Origin: Agelas oroides
Lineage: Eukaryota > Porifera > Demospongiae > Agelasida > Agelasidae
Length of the DNA: 64,000 bases
Reading direction: 5' to 3'
Assembly: GCA_949130485.1 (NCBI GenBank)
Contig: OX422190.1
Coordinates: 8,811,547-8,875,546 of the forward strand
This document shows positions 14,892 through 25,255 of this stretch, in pieces; within the stretch, counting starts at the first letter, position 1, and each line of letters starts with the position of its first letter. A model generated the notes under the pieces. It saw only the letters and a list, made by a program, of their open reading frames with translations. It made no database searches and was not told the origin of the DNA. The translations under genes and the position numbers were made by a program.

Positions 14892-16373
14892 CACCGACGA
14901 ATGGCTTACATTTTTAAACTCTTCATGCCCATAGCTTGATAATATGCACCTTGCATTAGAGTAACCTTTGTACCGGTCTAGGAAGAGTCGCGAATGTACG
15001 CGAATTTCCATTGACGGCACTATAAGGCGCTGCATGGGACGGAGATATTGGCCGGCCCGTACAGCTTTGTTCGCCTTTTGCAAAAGTGTTTACATTTTTA
15101 AACTCTTCATGCCCCTAGCTTCTTGATAATATGCACCTTGCAGTAGTGCAACCTTTGTACCGAGATAGGAAGAGTCGCAAATGTACGCGAATTTCCATTG
15201 ACGACACTATACGGCGCTGCAGGGGACGGAGATATTGGCCGGCCCGTACAGCTTATTGCGCTTTTTGCACCGACAAAGGGTTTATATTTTTGAACTCTTC
15301 ATGCCCATAGCTTCTTGATAATATTCACCATGGAGTAGTGCATCCTTTGTACCGAGCTAGGAAGAGTCGCGAATGTACACGAATTTCCATTGACGGCACT
15401 GTAAGGCGCTGCAGGGGACGGAGATATTGGCCGGCCCGTTCAGCTTTGTGCGCCTTTTGCACCGACAAAGGGTTTACATTTTTAAACTCTTCATGCCCAT
15501 AGTTTCTTGATAATATACACCTTGCATTAGTGCAACCTTTGTTCTGGGCTAGGAAGTGTCGCGAATGTACGCGAATTTCCATTGGCGGCACTATACGGCG
15601 CTGCAGGGGGCGGAGATAGTTTCTGGCCCGTACAGCTTTGTGCGTCTTTTGCACGGAGAAAGAGTTTGCACTTTTAAACTCTTCATGTCCATAGCTTCTT
15701 GATAATATGCACCTTGCAGTAGTGCAACATTTGAATCGGGCTAAGAAGAGTCGCGAATGTACGCGAATTTTCATTGACACAAATATACGGCGCTGCATGG
15801 GACGGAGATTTTGGTCGGCCAGTACAGATTTGTGCGCCCATTGCACCGACAAAGTGTTTACATTTAACTCTTCATGCCCATAGCTTCTTGATAATATAAA
15901 CCTTGCATTAGTGCAACCTTTGTACTGGGCTAGGATGAGTCGTGAATGTACGCGAATTTCCGTTGACGGCACTATACTGCGCTGCAGGGGACGGAGGTAT
16001 TGGCCGGCCCGTACAGCTTTGTGCGCCTTTACCACCGACAAAGCGTTTACATTTTTAAGCTATTCATGCCCATAGCTTCTTGATAATAAGCACCTTGCAA
16101 TACTGCAACCTTTGTACCGGGCTTGGAAGAGTCGCGAATGTACGCGAATTTCCATTAACGGATCTATACGGCGCAGCAGAGGACGGAGATATTTGCCGGC
16201 ACGTACAACTTTGTGCGCCTTTTGCACCGACAAAGGGTTTACATTTTTAAGCTCTTCATGCCCATAGCTTCTTGATAATGAGCACCTTGCATTAATGCAA
16301 CCTTTGTACCGGGCAAGGAAGAGTAGCGAATGTACGCGAATATCCATTGACGGCACTATAGGGCGCTGCAGGG
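14892..16373 (-). repeat. 192-bp satellite, inverted block
   Basis: About 7.7 satellite units in reverse orientation. The left junction is visible: AAGCTATGGGCATG at 14,878-14,891 is followed by its reverse complement at 14,924-14,937, with loss of about 40 bp of the expected unit sequence. The right junction is near 16,373, where a minus-strand unit breaks off within the CTGCAGGGAC segment and a plus-strand ATTGGAAATTCGCG segment begins. The inverted units share the variants of the adjacent + units (CGACTCTTCCTAG, GTACGGGCCGG, CAGCGCCG), so the inversion arose within the diverged edge subfamily. Confidence 0.9.
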
Positions 16374-17880
16374 ACATTGGAAATTCGCGCAAATTCACGG
16401 CTCACCATACCCCGGAACATTTGTTGTACTAATGCAAGTACGCATGAGCAAGAAGCTAAGGGTATGGAGAGTTGAAAAACGTAAACCACTATTCGGTGCA
16501 AAAAGCGTACAAACCTCTACGAGCCTGCTAACATATCCGTCACCTGCACCCCCGTATAATGCCGTCAATGGAAATTCACGCAAATTCACGACTCACCCTA
16601 CCCCGGAACATTGGTTGTACTAATGCAAGTACCGCATAAACATGAAACTAAGGGTATGGTGAGTTGAAAAACGTAAACCACCATTCGGTGCAAAAAGCGT
16701 ACAAACCTGTTTAAGCCCGCTAACATATCCGTCACCTGCACCGCCGTATAATGCTGTCATTGGAAATTCACGCAAATTCACGGCTCACCCTACCCTGGAA
16801 CATTGGTTGTACTAAGTACCGTATGAACAAGAAGCTAAGGGTATGAAGAGTTGAAAAACGTAAACCACTATTCGGTGCAAAAAGCGTACAAACCTCTACG
16901 AGCCCGCTAACATATCCGTCACCTGCACCGCTGTATGATGCCGTCATGGGAAATTCACACAAATTCTCGGCTCACCCGACCCCGGAACATTGGTTGTACT
17001 AATGCAAGTACCGTATGAACAAGAAGCTAAGGGTGTGAGAGTTGAAAAACGTAAACTACTATTCGGTGCAAAAAGCGTACAAATCTGTACGAGCCCGTTA
17101 AGATATCCGTCACCTGCATCGCCGTATAATACCGTCATGGGAAATTCACACAAATTCACGGCTCACCCTACCCCGGAACATTGGCTGTACTAATGCAAGT
17201 ACCGTATGAACAAGAAGGCAAGGGTGTGGAGAGTTGAAAAACGTAAACCACTATTCGGTGCAAAAAGGGTACAAACCTGTACGAGCCCGCTAACATATCC
17301 GTCACCTGCACGCACAGCCGCATAATGCCGTCATGGGAAATTCACGCAAATTCACGGCTCACCCTACTCCGGAACATTGGTTGTACTAATGCAAGTACCG
17401 TTTGAATAAGAAGCTAAGGGTATGGAGAGTTGAAATACGTAAACCACAATTCGGTGCAAAAAGCGTACAAACCTCTACGAGCCCGCTAACATATCCGTCA
17501 CCTGCACCGCCGTATAATACCGTCATGGGAAATTCACGCAAATTCAGGCTTACCCTAGCCGGGAACATTGGTTGTACTTATGCAAGTACCGTAGGAACAG
17601 GAAGCTAAGCGTATGGAGAGTTGAAAAACGTAAACCACCATTCGGTGCAAAAAGCGTACAAACTAGCCTATACGAACCCGCTAATATATCCGTCACTTGC
17701 GCAGCCGTATAATGCCGTCATTCGAAATTCACGCAAATTCACGCCTTACCCTAGCCCGGAACATGGGATGTACTAATGCTAGTACCGTATGAACAAGAAG
17801 CTAAGGGTTTGGAGAGTTGAAAAATGTAAACCCCCATTCGGTGCAAAAAGCCTACAAACCTGTACGAGCCCGCTAACATA
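16374..17880 (+). repeat. Diverged satellite subfamily at array edge
   Basis: About eight units of roughly 190 bp that are clearly related to the main satellite but much diverged. Diagnostic changes are GGTGCAAAAAGCGTACAAAC, CGAGCCCGCTAACATATCC and CCGGAACATTGGTTGTAC. The units resemble one another more than they resemble the main block, which suggests an old, separately homogenised edge. The array stops where an inverted-repeat element begins at 17,881. Confidence 0.88.
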
Positions 17881-18158
17881 CCGTATAGCGGGAAATTTTC
17901 GAGGGGTCCAATTTTCGCAGTTTTCGCGGTTGAATGGCAAACCACGAAAATTAAACCCGCGAAATAAAAACCTATACTCAAGTTCTCGTTTCGGCTAGCC
18001 GCCCGTTCTTATGCGCTCTTGATAGCCGATCTTTCACAAGTTTTTCGGCCGGTTCGAGCCTGCGCGCGCATGCAGTAAGAGCGGGGGATTGTGGGCGGAG
18101 CAGTTCTGGAACGGCCATCCGCGAAAATTGGACCCATCGAAAATTTCCCGCTGTACGG
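17881..18158. mobile_element. 278-bp TA-flanked MITE at satellite edge
   Basis: The left end reads CCGTATAGCGGGAAATTTTC and the right end is its near-perfect reverse complement, finishing GCTGTACGG. The inverted repeats are roughly 38 bp, including a shared GGACCC/GGGTCC segment. Both ends are flanked by TA (17,879-17,880 and 18,159-18,160), as expected of Tc1/mariner-like insertion. There is no transposase, so it is non-autonomous. Satellite sequence is present to the left and absent to the right, so the element marks the array boundary. Confidence 0.75.
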
Positions 18159-19130
18159 TATATATCTGAATAATTAGTAGTGAATGTACACTGGTGGGTG
18201 TGGAGTAGTACATTGTGTCTACCAGTGGTGAAGAGTTAAAACCCAATTGACATTGCTTCAGTGCAAACAAACTGGTAGCAACAAAAGCACTGGGAAATTG
18301 TATGTGGAGCATTTTTATTGGTGCATATGTACTTCCTTGCCTCCAGCAGTGTTGGCTCATTCGTTGTAATTTTATACCAGGTTTGCCAGGGTCTGAAGTT
18401 CTCTAATTGGCCAACCTACCCACAGTTACACTAGAGTTGATAGGAGAACTGGACATTGCCAGGGTAAATTGCTAGTCTAACCCTCTGCTGACATGATATG
18501 ATTTGTTTCTTGTTCACTTTTGTCATCAGGAGTTGAAAGAATTGGGAGAGTTGCTTAGTTCCCTGGGATTGTCAGAGTGATGCTGTTCATGTGTTGCTCT
18601 GTTTAGATAGCCTATACTTTGTGTGTTGGCTGAAGTTTGTCTGCGTGTTGTTCATGTACATGTTACTACAGAAGATATGGATTTGTGATTGATGCACTGC
18701 AAGTGGTAAATACTCTTCAGACTAATCCAACTGTTTGAGGAAGGAATGATTGATCCACTTTTCAGTATCACCAAACCAAGCTTGTGTGGACACAACGCAG
18801 GGAGAGGGGATTGAATGGATCCCCACCCATGCCATCTGCGTCATCCCACAACCAACACATGCCCAGTACCCATCCTCGTACTTGCTGACTAAAAGCTGAG
18901 TGGGTTCTGAATGCAAGGCTGTAACTAAACATCTAGCTGCTATTTAATCACTTAGTTGAGCAAGGTGAATGTGCGATAAGAAGGCTGTACTTGTATATAT
19001 ATATATATATATAATAGGCTAATGTAAGAAAGCTTGCAACTCGATAGCTAAACTATTACAGCTCAACATGCTGTTTTCTAAACCTGGGAAAGAGCTTTCT
19101 CCAGATGTAATTGACTACTGATACCCTCAC
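18159..19130. other. Unique sequence, no gene recognised
   Basis: No convincing coding signal. It contains a (TA)n microsatellite at about 18,993-19,013. A short minus-strand open frame at 18,722-18,916 has no recognisable domain. Confidence 0.6.
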
Positions 19131-19134
19131 GATT

Positions 19135-19445
19135 AGTAGTGCTGTTTTAGTAGAAAGCTTACACTTTTTAGTTTAGTTGTAAGTTTTTAGATTCTGAAAA
19201 TAATTTTGGTTTGGTTTAGTTTGAATCTCCAGTTTTAACAGTTGTTTTAGTTAGTTGTACATGTATATGTAGTTTCAATTACTAAAACTCCAACACCTTT
19301 ACTAAAAGGTATTTAGTTATCAGGGGGGAAAGGTGTTTTCTTTTTGGTATAGTTCTGGAACCTTATTGGATCTTTTAGTTTACTTTAGTCACAGTCTCCA
19401 GTTTGCCGGATAATTTTAGTTAGTAATTAACTAAAAGTTCCAAAG
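19135..19445 (+). repeat. TTAGTTAA-rich dispersed repeat, copy 1
   Basis: AT-rich segment dominated by TTTAGTT motifs. It matches the segment at 48,125-48,478 in reverse orientation, including a shared ACTAAAAGGTATTTAGTTA stretch followed by a G run. The second copy lies inside the inverted-repeat element at 47,561-48,633, so this may be an internal remnant of the same family. No coding potential is seen. Confidence 0.7.
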
Positions 19446-19900
19446 CCATACGTCATTTACACATACATGGCCAATTGGCTGAGCAAGTGGGTAGAAACCC
19501 GTGTTCTGAAGTCATAACTGGAACCCAAAGAATACTAAGGGATGCATGCAGGAGAATATAAACAGTTTCAGGCCAGCAACATAAAGAGAGGCTGTGGAGT
19601 AGGTAGCTAGGTGAGCAGCTGAATGATGGGTGTAATGCTCACTTTGCCTTAGAAGCAAGCTATTTCCTCCCAGCATACTTCCCAAAAAGATGGAATCACA
19701 AAATACTCGTACTGCTACTAGTGTATATCATGTCTGTAGTCCCACTCTCTCTCTGCTGTACTCTGCAAGTTTTGAAAGTAGCAACCCTAACAATCCTATT
19801 GCTAAAATGTGATCCTTTGAGCAACATATTCATACAGTGATGTTGTAATTAGGCCTGAGCCAAATATGCTTTTTCCTATTCTGCAATTCTTAAATTTTCT
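19446..19900. other. Unique sequence, nothing recognised
   Basis: No open frame, structural RNA signature or repeat stands out. A short CTCTCTCT run lies near 19,745. Confidence 0.5.
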
Positions 19901-19903
19901 CCC

Positions 19904-20025
19904 TATTATTCTTGCAAGGTGTGCCTATTATTCTTGCAAGGTGTGCCTATTATTCTTGCAAGGTGTACCTATTATTCTTGCAAGGTGTGCCTATTATTCT
20001 TGCAAGGTGTACCTATTATTCTTTC
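19904..20025 (+). repeat. 22-bp tandem repeat (5-6 copies)
   Basis: Five complete copies and one partial copy of CTATTATTCTTGCAAGGTGT plus a GC or AC dinucleotide. Copies differ mainly at that GTGC/GTAC position. The small open frames across it come from the repeat. Confidence 0.92.
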
Positions 20026-20632
20026 CCTATCTGTCATCATTCTCATAATAATGGACATGAACACATAATATGTACAACAATGATATTATTATATACCACT
20101 CCATTCTCACTCAATTGGCGGGGCCTATTATTCCTAAAAATAGCACCTAAAAATATGCTCAATGCCAGGAAGTACCTACTATTATGCCACCATATTTGGC
20201 AGGCCTAGTTGTAATAAGCAGTATCCCAAATGGAAGTGCAATGACCTTGCTGAAGAAAATGAAGGCATTGTTGCTGCACTTGTTATGCTAATGTGAAAGG
20301 TGAACACGATCAGAAAGAATATGGTTAGTGGAACTAACTCCATTGCAAAGTACCTAAGCCAGTTTGTGTACGATTCTTTTTCACTCTACACACCTAAAGC
20401 TTGGAGAGTAAATGGCCACACCATAATCCACTTTGCATTTTGAGCACAGCCTCCCTCTACGACCCACCACGACACAGATTGAGTCATTTAGCTCATAGAT
20501 ACTCCATGGAAGTTTTATACATTCCACTGATTCCTGATATCACACCAAGAAGGGACAGTCGGTTGCAATTAGAAATTTATGACTTTTTCATAGAGAGAAA
20601 TACAACCGCCAATCCTGAGAGAGTTAGTCTCA

Positions 20633-21337
20633 GAATGTCAACGTCTCAGAATGTCAACTCCCAAAATGTCAACTCCCAGAATGTCAACTCCCAAAATGTC
20701 AACTCCCAGAATGACAACTCCTGACAACTCCCAAAATGTCAACTCCCAGAATGACAACTCCCAAAATGTCAACTCCCAGAATGACAACTCCCAAAATGTC
20801 AACTCCCAGAATGACAACTCCCAAAATGTCGACTTTGCAAAATTTTAAGATTTCATGAGTAGCATCACCTCAGTGGCAGCCTACTTTCTCGTGAAGACAT
20901 CTTTAAATGTTGGGTTTAAGCTCTTAAGTGTGGGGCTTTCATTTTTTTCTCTTCAGTTGATTGTATGCCAGCCTTCTAGGTGATTGTTGTTGTGTGAGTC
21001 ATCATAAAAGTAATAGTTCCAAAGTGGTAGTGATTACTGTGTATGTGGAATCAAAGTAGGTCTTGAAATCATCCATCTCCTCCAGCTCTTGTGTAACACC
21101 ATCCCATGCTCCATGCACATATGAAATGTGAAAGTGAGCTTGATATTGATCAAACCTTCGTGTTTATTGAAGTAGTCTGACAAGTTATGTTCCAACATTG
21201 TGGGTTATGAAATAACTAATAAATATACAGTGCATTTTGTCAAAATATAAAATTTTAGGAGTTGGCATTTTGGGAATTGACATTCTGGGAAGTTGATATC
21301 TTGAGTTGACATTTTGAGAGTTGACATTTTGGGAAGA
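20633..21337. mobile_element. Element with inverted arms made of 15-bp tandem repeats
   Basis: The left arm (20,633-20,835) is about 13 tandem copies of a 15-mer (AATGTCAACTCCCAA with a GACAAC variant). The right arm (21,250-21,337) carries five to six copies of the same 15-mer in reverse complement (TTGACATTTTGGGA). Just inside both arms is a matching AAAATTTTA segment. This gives a roughly 705-bp unit whose terminal repeats are themselves minisatellites, with the left arm expanded. No target duplication could be fixed. The interior has no recognisable protein. Confidence 0.65.
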
Positions 21338-21420
21338 ACCCTCCAGAGATAGGATGTGGATTTGTAGTAGACAAGCTCTCAAAACCCCCCACCACAATTA
21401 CACCTATTTTCTGTTCCATT

Positions 21421-21558
21421 ATACACAAATCCTGGTGGACACTGCTGGATGTTTATCTTCAGTTCTAAATATAACAGTGATGGTATCAAATGTTTCAAGT
21501 GATATACTGGCTTGTGTATTAGGAGGCCCGTCAACAGTCAGTCATCAGATACATAAAG
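21421..21558 (+). pseudogene. Possible Ig-like domain exon fragment
   Basis: The frame reads SSVLNITVMVSNVSSDILAC and ends at a plausible splice donor (AAA followed by GTAAAT at about 21,559). The spacing of hydrophobic strand residues and a terminal Cys resembles the E-F strands of an immunoglobulin-like domain, although the usual D-x-G-x-Y-x-C motif is not intact. There is no start codon or recognisable flanking exon. It may belong with the clearer Ig-like segment about 300 bp downstream. Confidence 0.3.
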
Positions 21559-21779
21559 TAAATCAAGGTTGAGACGCTGTGAAGACGGTTTGGTTTGTTA
21601 CATCATACTTGAGTTCATCTAGTGCTCGAATATGATGTGCTTCAGATTTACTAGGGAATAAATTATGCATAGTAGATAACCAAACCTGATGGGTGATATA
21701 AGGATTTCATCTGCACAGGTTAGGCAGCTAGATGTCGGTTAAATGCCATGTTGTTTGAGTCCAGTTCTGGGGAGGGCAG

Positions 21780-21932
21780 TAAGGGTCAACCGCCCTCTAC
21801 TTCAAGATGTCCATCTCGCAACATTGAACAATACTGCTGCTTTTGTTGTGTTTTCTACACTGAGCATTCTGAGTCTCAGTGACTCTAAAGGTGGTACCTA
21901 CTGGTGCCGGATTGTCCCCATCAATGTGAAAC
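21780..21932 (+). pseudogene. Ig-like domain exon fragment
   Basis: The frame contains FSTLSILSLSDSKGGTYWCR, matching the Ig-domain pattern of alternating hydrophobics, then L-S-x-S-D-S-x-G-x-Y-W-C. In Ig domains this is the E-F loop and F strand with the second disulphide cysteine. An upstream in-frame stop at 21,740 means the exon must begin after it; ATCAAT followed by GTGAAA near 21,931 could be a donor. The gene was not reconstructed. It could be a live exon of a cell-surface protein or a relic. Confidence 0.4.
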
Positions 21933-22224
21933 AAACACTGTCAAGAAGTAGCATCTATTTCCTCTTGATCTCAAGAGCATATAACGACTTACCAGCCTGT
22001 AACAAAGATATTTGCTATTGGCAATGGCCATACGTTTCTTCACACTGACAAATGTCAAATTGTCATTGTTGGATTGTTTATAGCCTGTATTATTAGACTC
22101 TGCTAGATACCACAGAAAGGCACAATTATAATTTAATATTGTATTGTGCACATCCAGTGCGTTTTATTTGTTGACTATATATCACTGCTGCTGTTCACAC
22201 TTCTCCACACTCCAGCTGATGGTG

Positions 22225-22245
22225 ACCTGGGGGGGGGGGGGGGAG
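22225..22245 (+). repeat. Poly-G run
   Basis: A homopolymer of about 14 G within a G-rich stretch; length is likely to be unreliable in assembly. Confidence 0.8.
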
Positions 22246-22335
22246 TGAGTAAAAAAGTTGACACACAATAGACTGCCAGGTGTGTTCTTTCTCACAGCTT
22301 CTTAAGTTACGACTGACATTGCTCATGGATGTACC

Positions 22336-22735
22336 TTGCAGAGCCTCCAACTGAGACAGGTGTTCCTGAGAAGCAGATGTCCATGGCGGAGCAAGACCTC
22401 TGTGTCGCCAAAGAGGATGTGGAGTCACTGCACCAATAGCGGAGAGAGAAGGCAGGAGGAGGGTGAGAAATGGGAGGGTGGTGGGAGGTGGAAGGAAGAA
22501 GATGGGAGGAGTGTAAGTAAAGGGTGGGCTAAAACCATCATCTAGCAGCAGCTGTTACTAGCTGATGTAGACACTAGCTATGTCCTTATGCATGGAACTG
22601 TCCTTGTATTTCATTAACTGCTCACCTCTACCTCTTAGGATTCTGAGCTATTGTTGCTAACCAAGAGCACCTCAGGGGACTGGGTATGTGTCCAGTGGCT
22701 CTCGACTGAGCTGGAGGAGGAGACCAAGCAGCGCT
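22336..22735 (+). pseudogene. Coiled-coil-like fragments on plus strand
   Basis: Two short stretches look like alpha-helical coding sequence after acceptor-like sites. A TTGCAG at about 22,340 precedes a frame reading EKQMSMAEQDLCVAKEDVES before a TAG. A CCTCTTAG at about 22,640 precedes DSELLLLTK and then STELEEETKQR before a TGA. They lie opposite in strand to the larger coiled-coil relic at 22,866-24,185 and may be an inverted piece of it. Evidence is weak. Confidence 0.25.
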
Positions 22736-22865
22736 GAGCAGTCTTCTCCAGGATTACACGATACTGCTCTGTAGATCCCAGCTGCTTTTCTCACTCAACA
22801 CCTCTTCTGCCCCCTCCTCCACATCCCTCTTTTCTCTCTCATCACCCCTTTCTCCTCCACCCCTC

Positions 22866-24185
22866 TTTTCTCTACAGTCAGCTCACTGATCCTCTGTTGC
22901 AGTAGCTCAGACTCTGTTACTGTGTCTGCTCTCTCTGTCTCCAGCGGCTGCAGTTCTGCCTCATGGTGGGTCAAGTGTTCCACCTTGTTTCTCTCTAAAG
23001 CTCCGTCTGACTAATGAGGCCGGCAATGGTCTTGCTGAGGGTCTCAGCCTCCACTCTCAGCTGCTCATTCTCCTCATGTTGTGAAAGTGCAGACTTCCTT
23101 GAACTCTCCCACTCCTCTTTCTCCTTTCTCACTCGATACCACTGCAACATACTTCACAGCTGAGTCCAGCTGCTCCCTCAGTGACTGACACTCGGACTGT
23201 GTAGCGGAGAGTTTCATGGCCATGTCAGCTAGCTGCTGATTTAGAAGAACGGTCTGAGTATTATGGCTCTCTGCTGTGTCACAGAGCTCTGTACGTAGCG
23301 GCTGGGTATCAGTGTGTGTGCATGCATAAACAATCAATCAACCACATCTCTCTGAACATTAGGTGCTATACAGAATCATCACGGGATTCATTCACCAGCT
23401 GTGCTATACATTTCATGCAAGAAAGGCTGTCAGGTGGCTGGCCTTGTCCATAAGTGCCACACAGTATTAGTTTCCTGTTCTGCCGATGAGGGTCACAACT
23501 TCACCTTATTACCTGACTTGTGTAATCAGTAGTCAGCATGCAACCACATGTTTACACAAGCTGCAGTTAGTGGCTTCACCATCCAGGTTTCAAATAGGCT
23601 GTTTAGAGGCACAAATGTCTTCATGTTCTAGTCTTGTGCCCAGACCTCACCTCCATGATGCATTTTGCTGTTTGCACACAATTTTGTTTACACTTTGGTT
23701 TCAAAAAACAAAAAGCCAGGTGGCCTGGTAATTTTTAGGCGACTTGTGAGACCGAGGAAAATAACTGGGTGTGGCCTAAGGGTAGTCACATCTGGCACAT
23801 CTGGACAATAGCATGCATGCCTACACTCCGTATTCATCTGAAGTTACCCCCTCTCTATATACCACCTCCTACTTTTACGTTAGTACTCACACCCCTACCC
23901 ACCTTGGTCTTTCTCCATTGAAAGCTCCTCCTCCAGCTCCTCCACTCTTCCCTCTGCTCTCAGCGATTGCTCCACACTCCTGTCATCCACATCTGCAAGA
24001 AGAGGATACATCAGTTACTGGCCTCTTCCCTCCTCCCTCCTCCCTCCTCCTCTGGCTCCCACCCACCCTCACCATTGTATGGCCTCCTCCTCTTGCAAGA
24101 CTGTTGTTTCTTCATAGACTTGTGGCAGCAGCAGTGCTTCTCATACATCTCATGCAGGTCAGCAGCCTGCTATTCCAGCTCCTGG
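22866..24185 (-). pseudogene. Decayed multi-exon coiled-coil protein gene
   Basis: Three exon candidates on the minus strand join in the same phase. Exon A (24,185-24,073) encodes helical sequence including ADLHEMYEKH and ends AAT-G before GTGAGG. Exon B (23,992-23,903) follows a TTCTTGCAG acceptor and encodes RVEELEEELSMEK. Exon C (from 23,288) encodes QQLADMAMKLSATQSECQ and continues to SELLQQRISELTVEKR near 22,870. Junctions A-B and B-C are both phase 1. Lesions: an in-frame TAG in exon A, a roughly 10-bp frame break at about 23,145 and a 2-bp frame break at about 23,000. The family is not identifiable beyond a long Glu/Leu/Gln-rich coiled coil (golgin- or centrosomal-like). Some breaks could be assembly errors. 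Confidence 0.6.
23628..23660 (+). mobile_element. Solo end of TAGTCT-type MITE
   Basis: TAGTCTTGTGCCCAGACCTC closely matches the left terminal repeat of the MITE at 39,607-39,919. No matching right end was found nearby, so this is a partial copy. Confidence 0.45.
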
Positions 24186-24316
24186 CTGTAGGGAGGTAGA
24201 ACAGGATGGGGAGGGGAGGGCTGGTACTGAGTTATATATCTTTAGCTACAGGTCAGTATAGATCTAGGGGTAGTGACTAGAAAACCACAACATACATATC
24301 AGAAAGTTGGTCGGTA

Positions 24317-24702
24317 TAGAGGTTCTGCATGTGATGTCATCAAAAGGGTTAAATTTATTAATTTTAATTTAATAGTCTTGCCAATTTTTCTAGGCAATAA
24401 GGAAGGTCTAAATAGCTTAAATCTCAAGTGAAAATTCTAAATTAATGATAGTTGATTTTATATAAATTGTCAAAGTTTGATCTTTTAGCATTAACTTGTA
24501 TGGCGAGTGGCAAATTTTGCCACTCGCTGTACAAATCCTATGCAAAATGTTTGACTTTAAGAATTTATATAAAATCAATGGAAAGGAGTTAGGCCTTCAT
24601 ATTTTAGATTTGAGTTAGCTGGACCATCAGTATTACCTGCAAATGTTTGGAATGGCTAATTATGAATTTTAAATTGGTGATGACGTCACTGCAGAACCTC
24701 TA
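24317..24702. mobile_element. 386-bp foldback MITE, copy 1
   Basis: Ends are TAGAGGTTCTGCA and its reverse complement TGCAGAACCTCTA, flanked by TA on both sides. The element is close to a long palindrome about a central hairpin at 24,503-24,527 (GCGAGTGGCAAA then TTTTGCCACTCGC); the arms pair over much of their length, for example TTGATTTTATATAAATT with AATTTATATAAAATCAA. No coding capacity. It is nearly identical in sequence and equal in length to 59,424-59,809. An interrupted copy lies at 60,701-61,932. Confidence 0.92.
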
Positions 24703-25255
24703 TAGACTCTCTACGTAGGGATGACGTGGACGTGCAATCATATGCAATACTTAAGCAAAAGCCATACAACTTCACCACAAATACACTAAAAGCGTATTTA
24801 AGCGCCCAGACTTTCTCTTTGAGTGCTTTTATGATCGGCAAGACTGGTATAGTTGTCCAAAGCCTCGCGAAGACAGCTAAATGCAAGTCTGCAGTTGCGA
24901 GAGTGCCATTTTTGCTATTCTTTCTTTCTCTCTTTGTTCTGACCACTTTGTTTAACAACGATAATGATATACCCCAGCGAGGAGCCCTACGACGGCTCAG
25001 CATCTTCATAGCTTCAAGGTCGATAAAGCTGTTCACAGCACTGCCCGGCTGCTGCCTCTTGTGTAGGACACCATTTTCTAATCTTGTACACATGCGCACA
25101 CACAGTCTCGTTTGCAGACCAAAGACCACGGTCATTGGTCTGAGAGCGAAACCAGTGCACACGCACAATCGCACATTGACCTGTACGCATCGTTGGTAGT
25201 GGGAAAGGCTTATGGACAACACGTAGGTAAGGCGCTGCATTCAGCTGCTTACTTA
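24703..25255. other. Overlapping open frames on both strands, unassigned
   Basis: Open for 157 codons on + (24,726-25,199) and 184 codons on - (25,240-24,686). Neither product has a domain I recognise, and the minus frame runs into the MITE. The CTACGTAGGGATGAC motif beside the MITE resembles GTAGGGATG motifs near 47,600 and 51,225, so this may be another repeat rather than a gene. Confidence 0.3.

Noticed and set aside
20401..20724. A 107-codon frame ending in SQNVNSQNVN repeats as a gene
   Set aside because: It starts at a non-ATG codon, and half of it is the 15-bp tandem repeat; the first 80 residues have no domain I recognise.
24686..25240. A 184-codon minus gene
   Set aside because: It ends inside the MITE, overlaps a similar-length plus frame and shows no recognisable domain.
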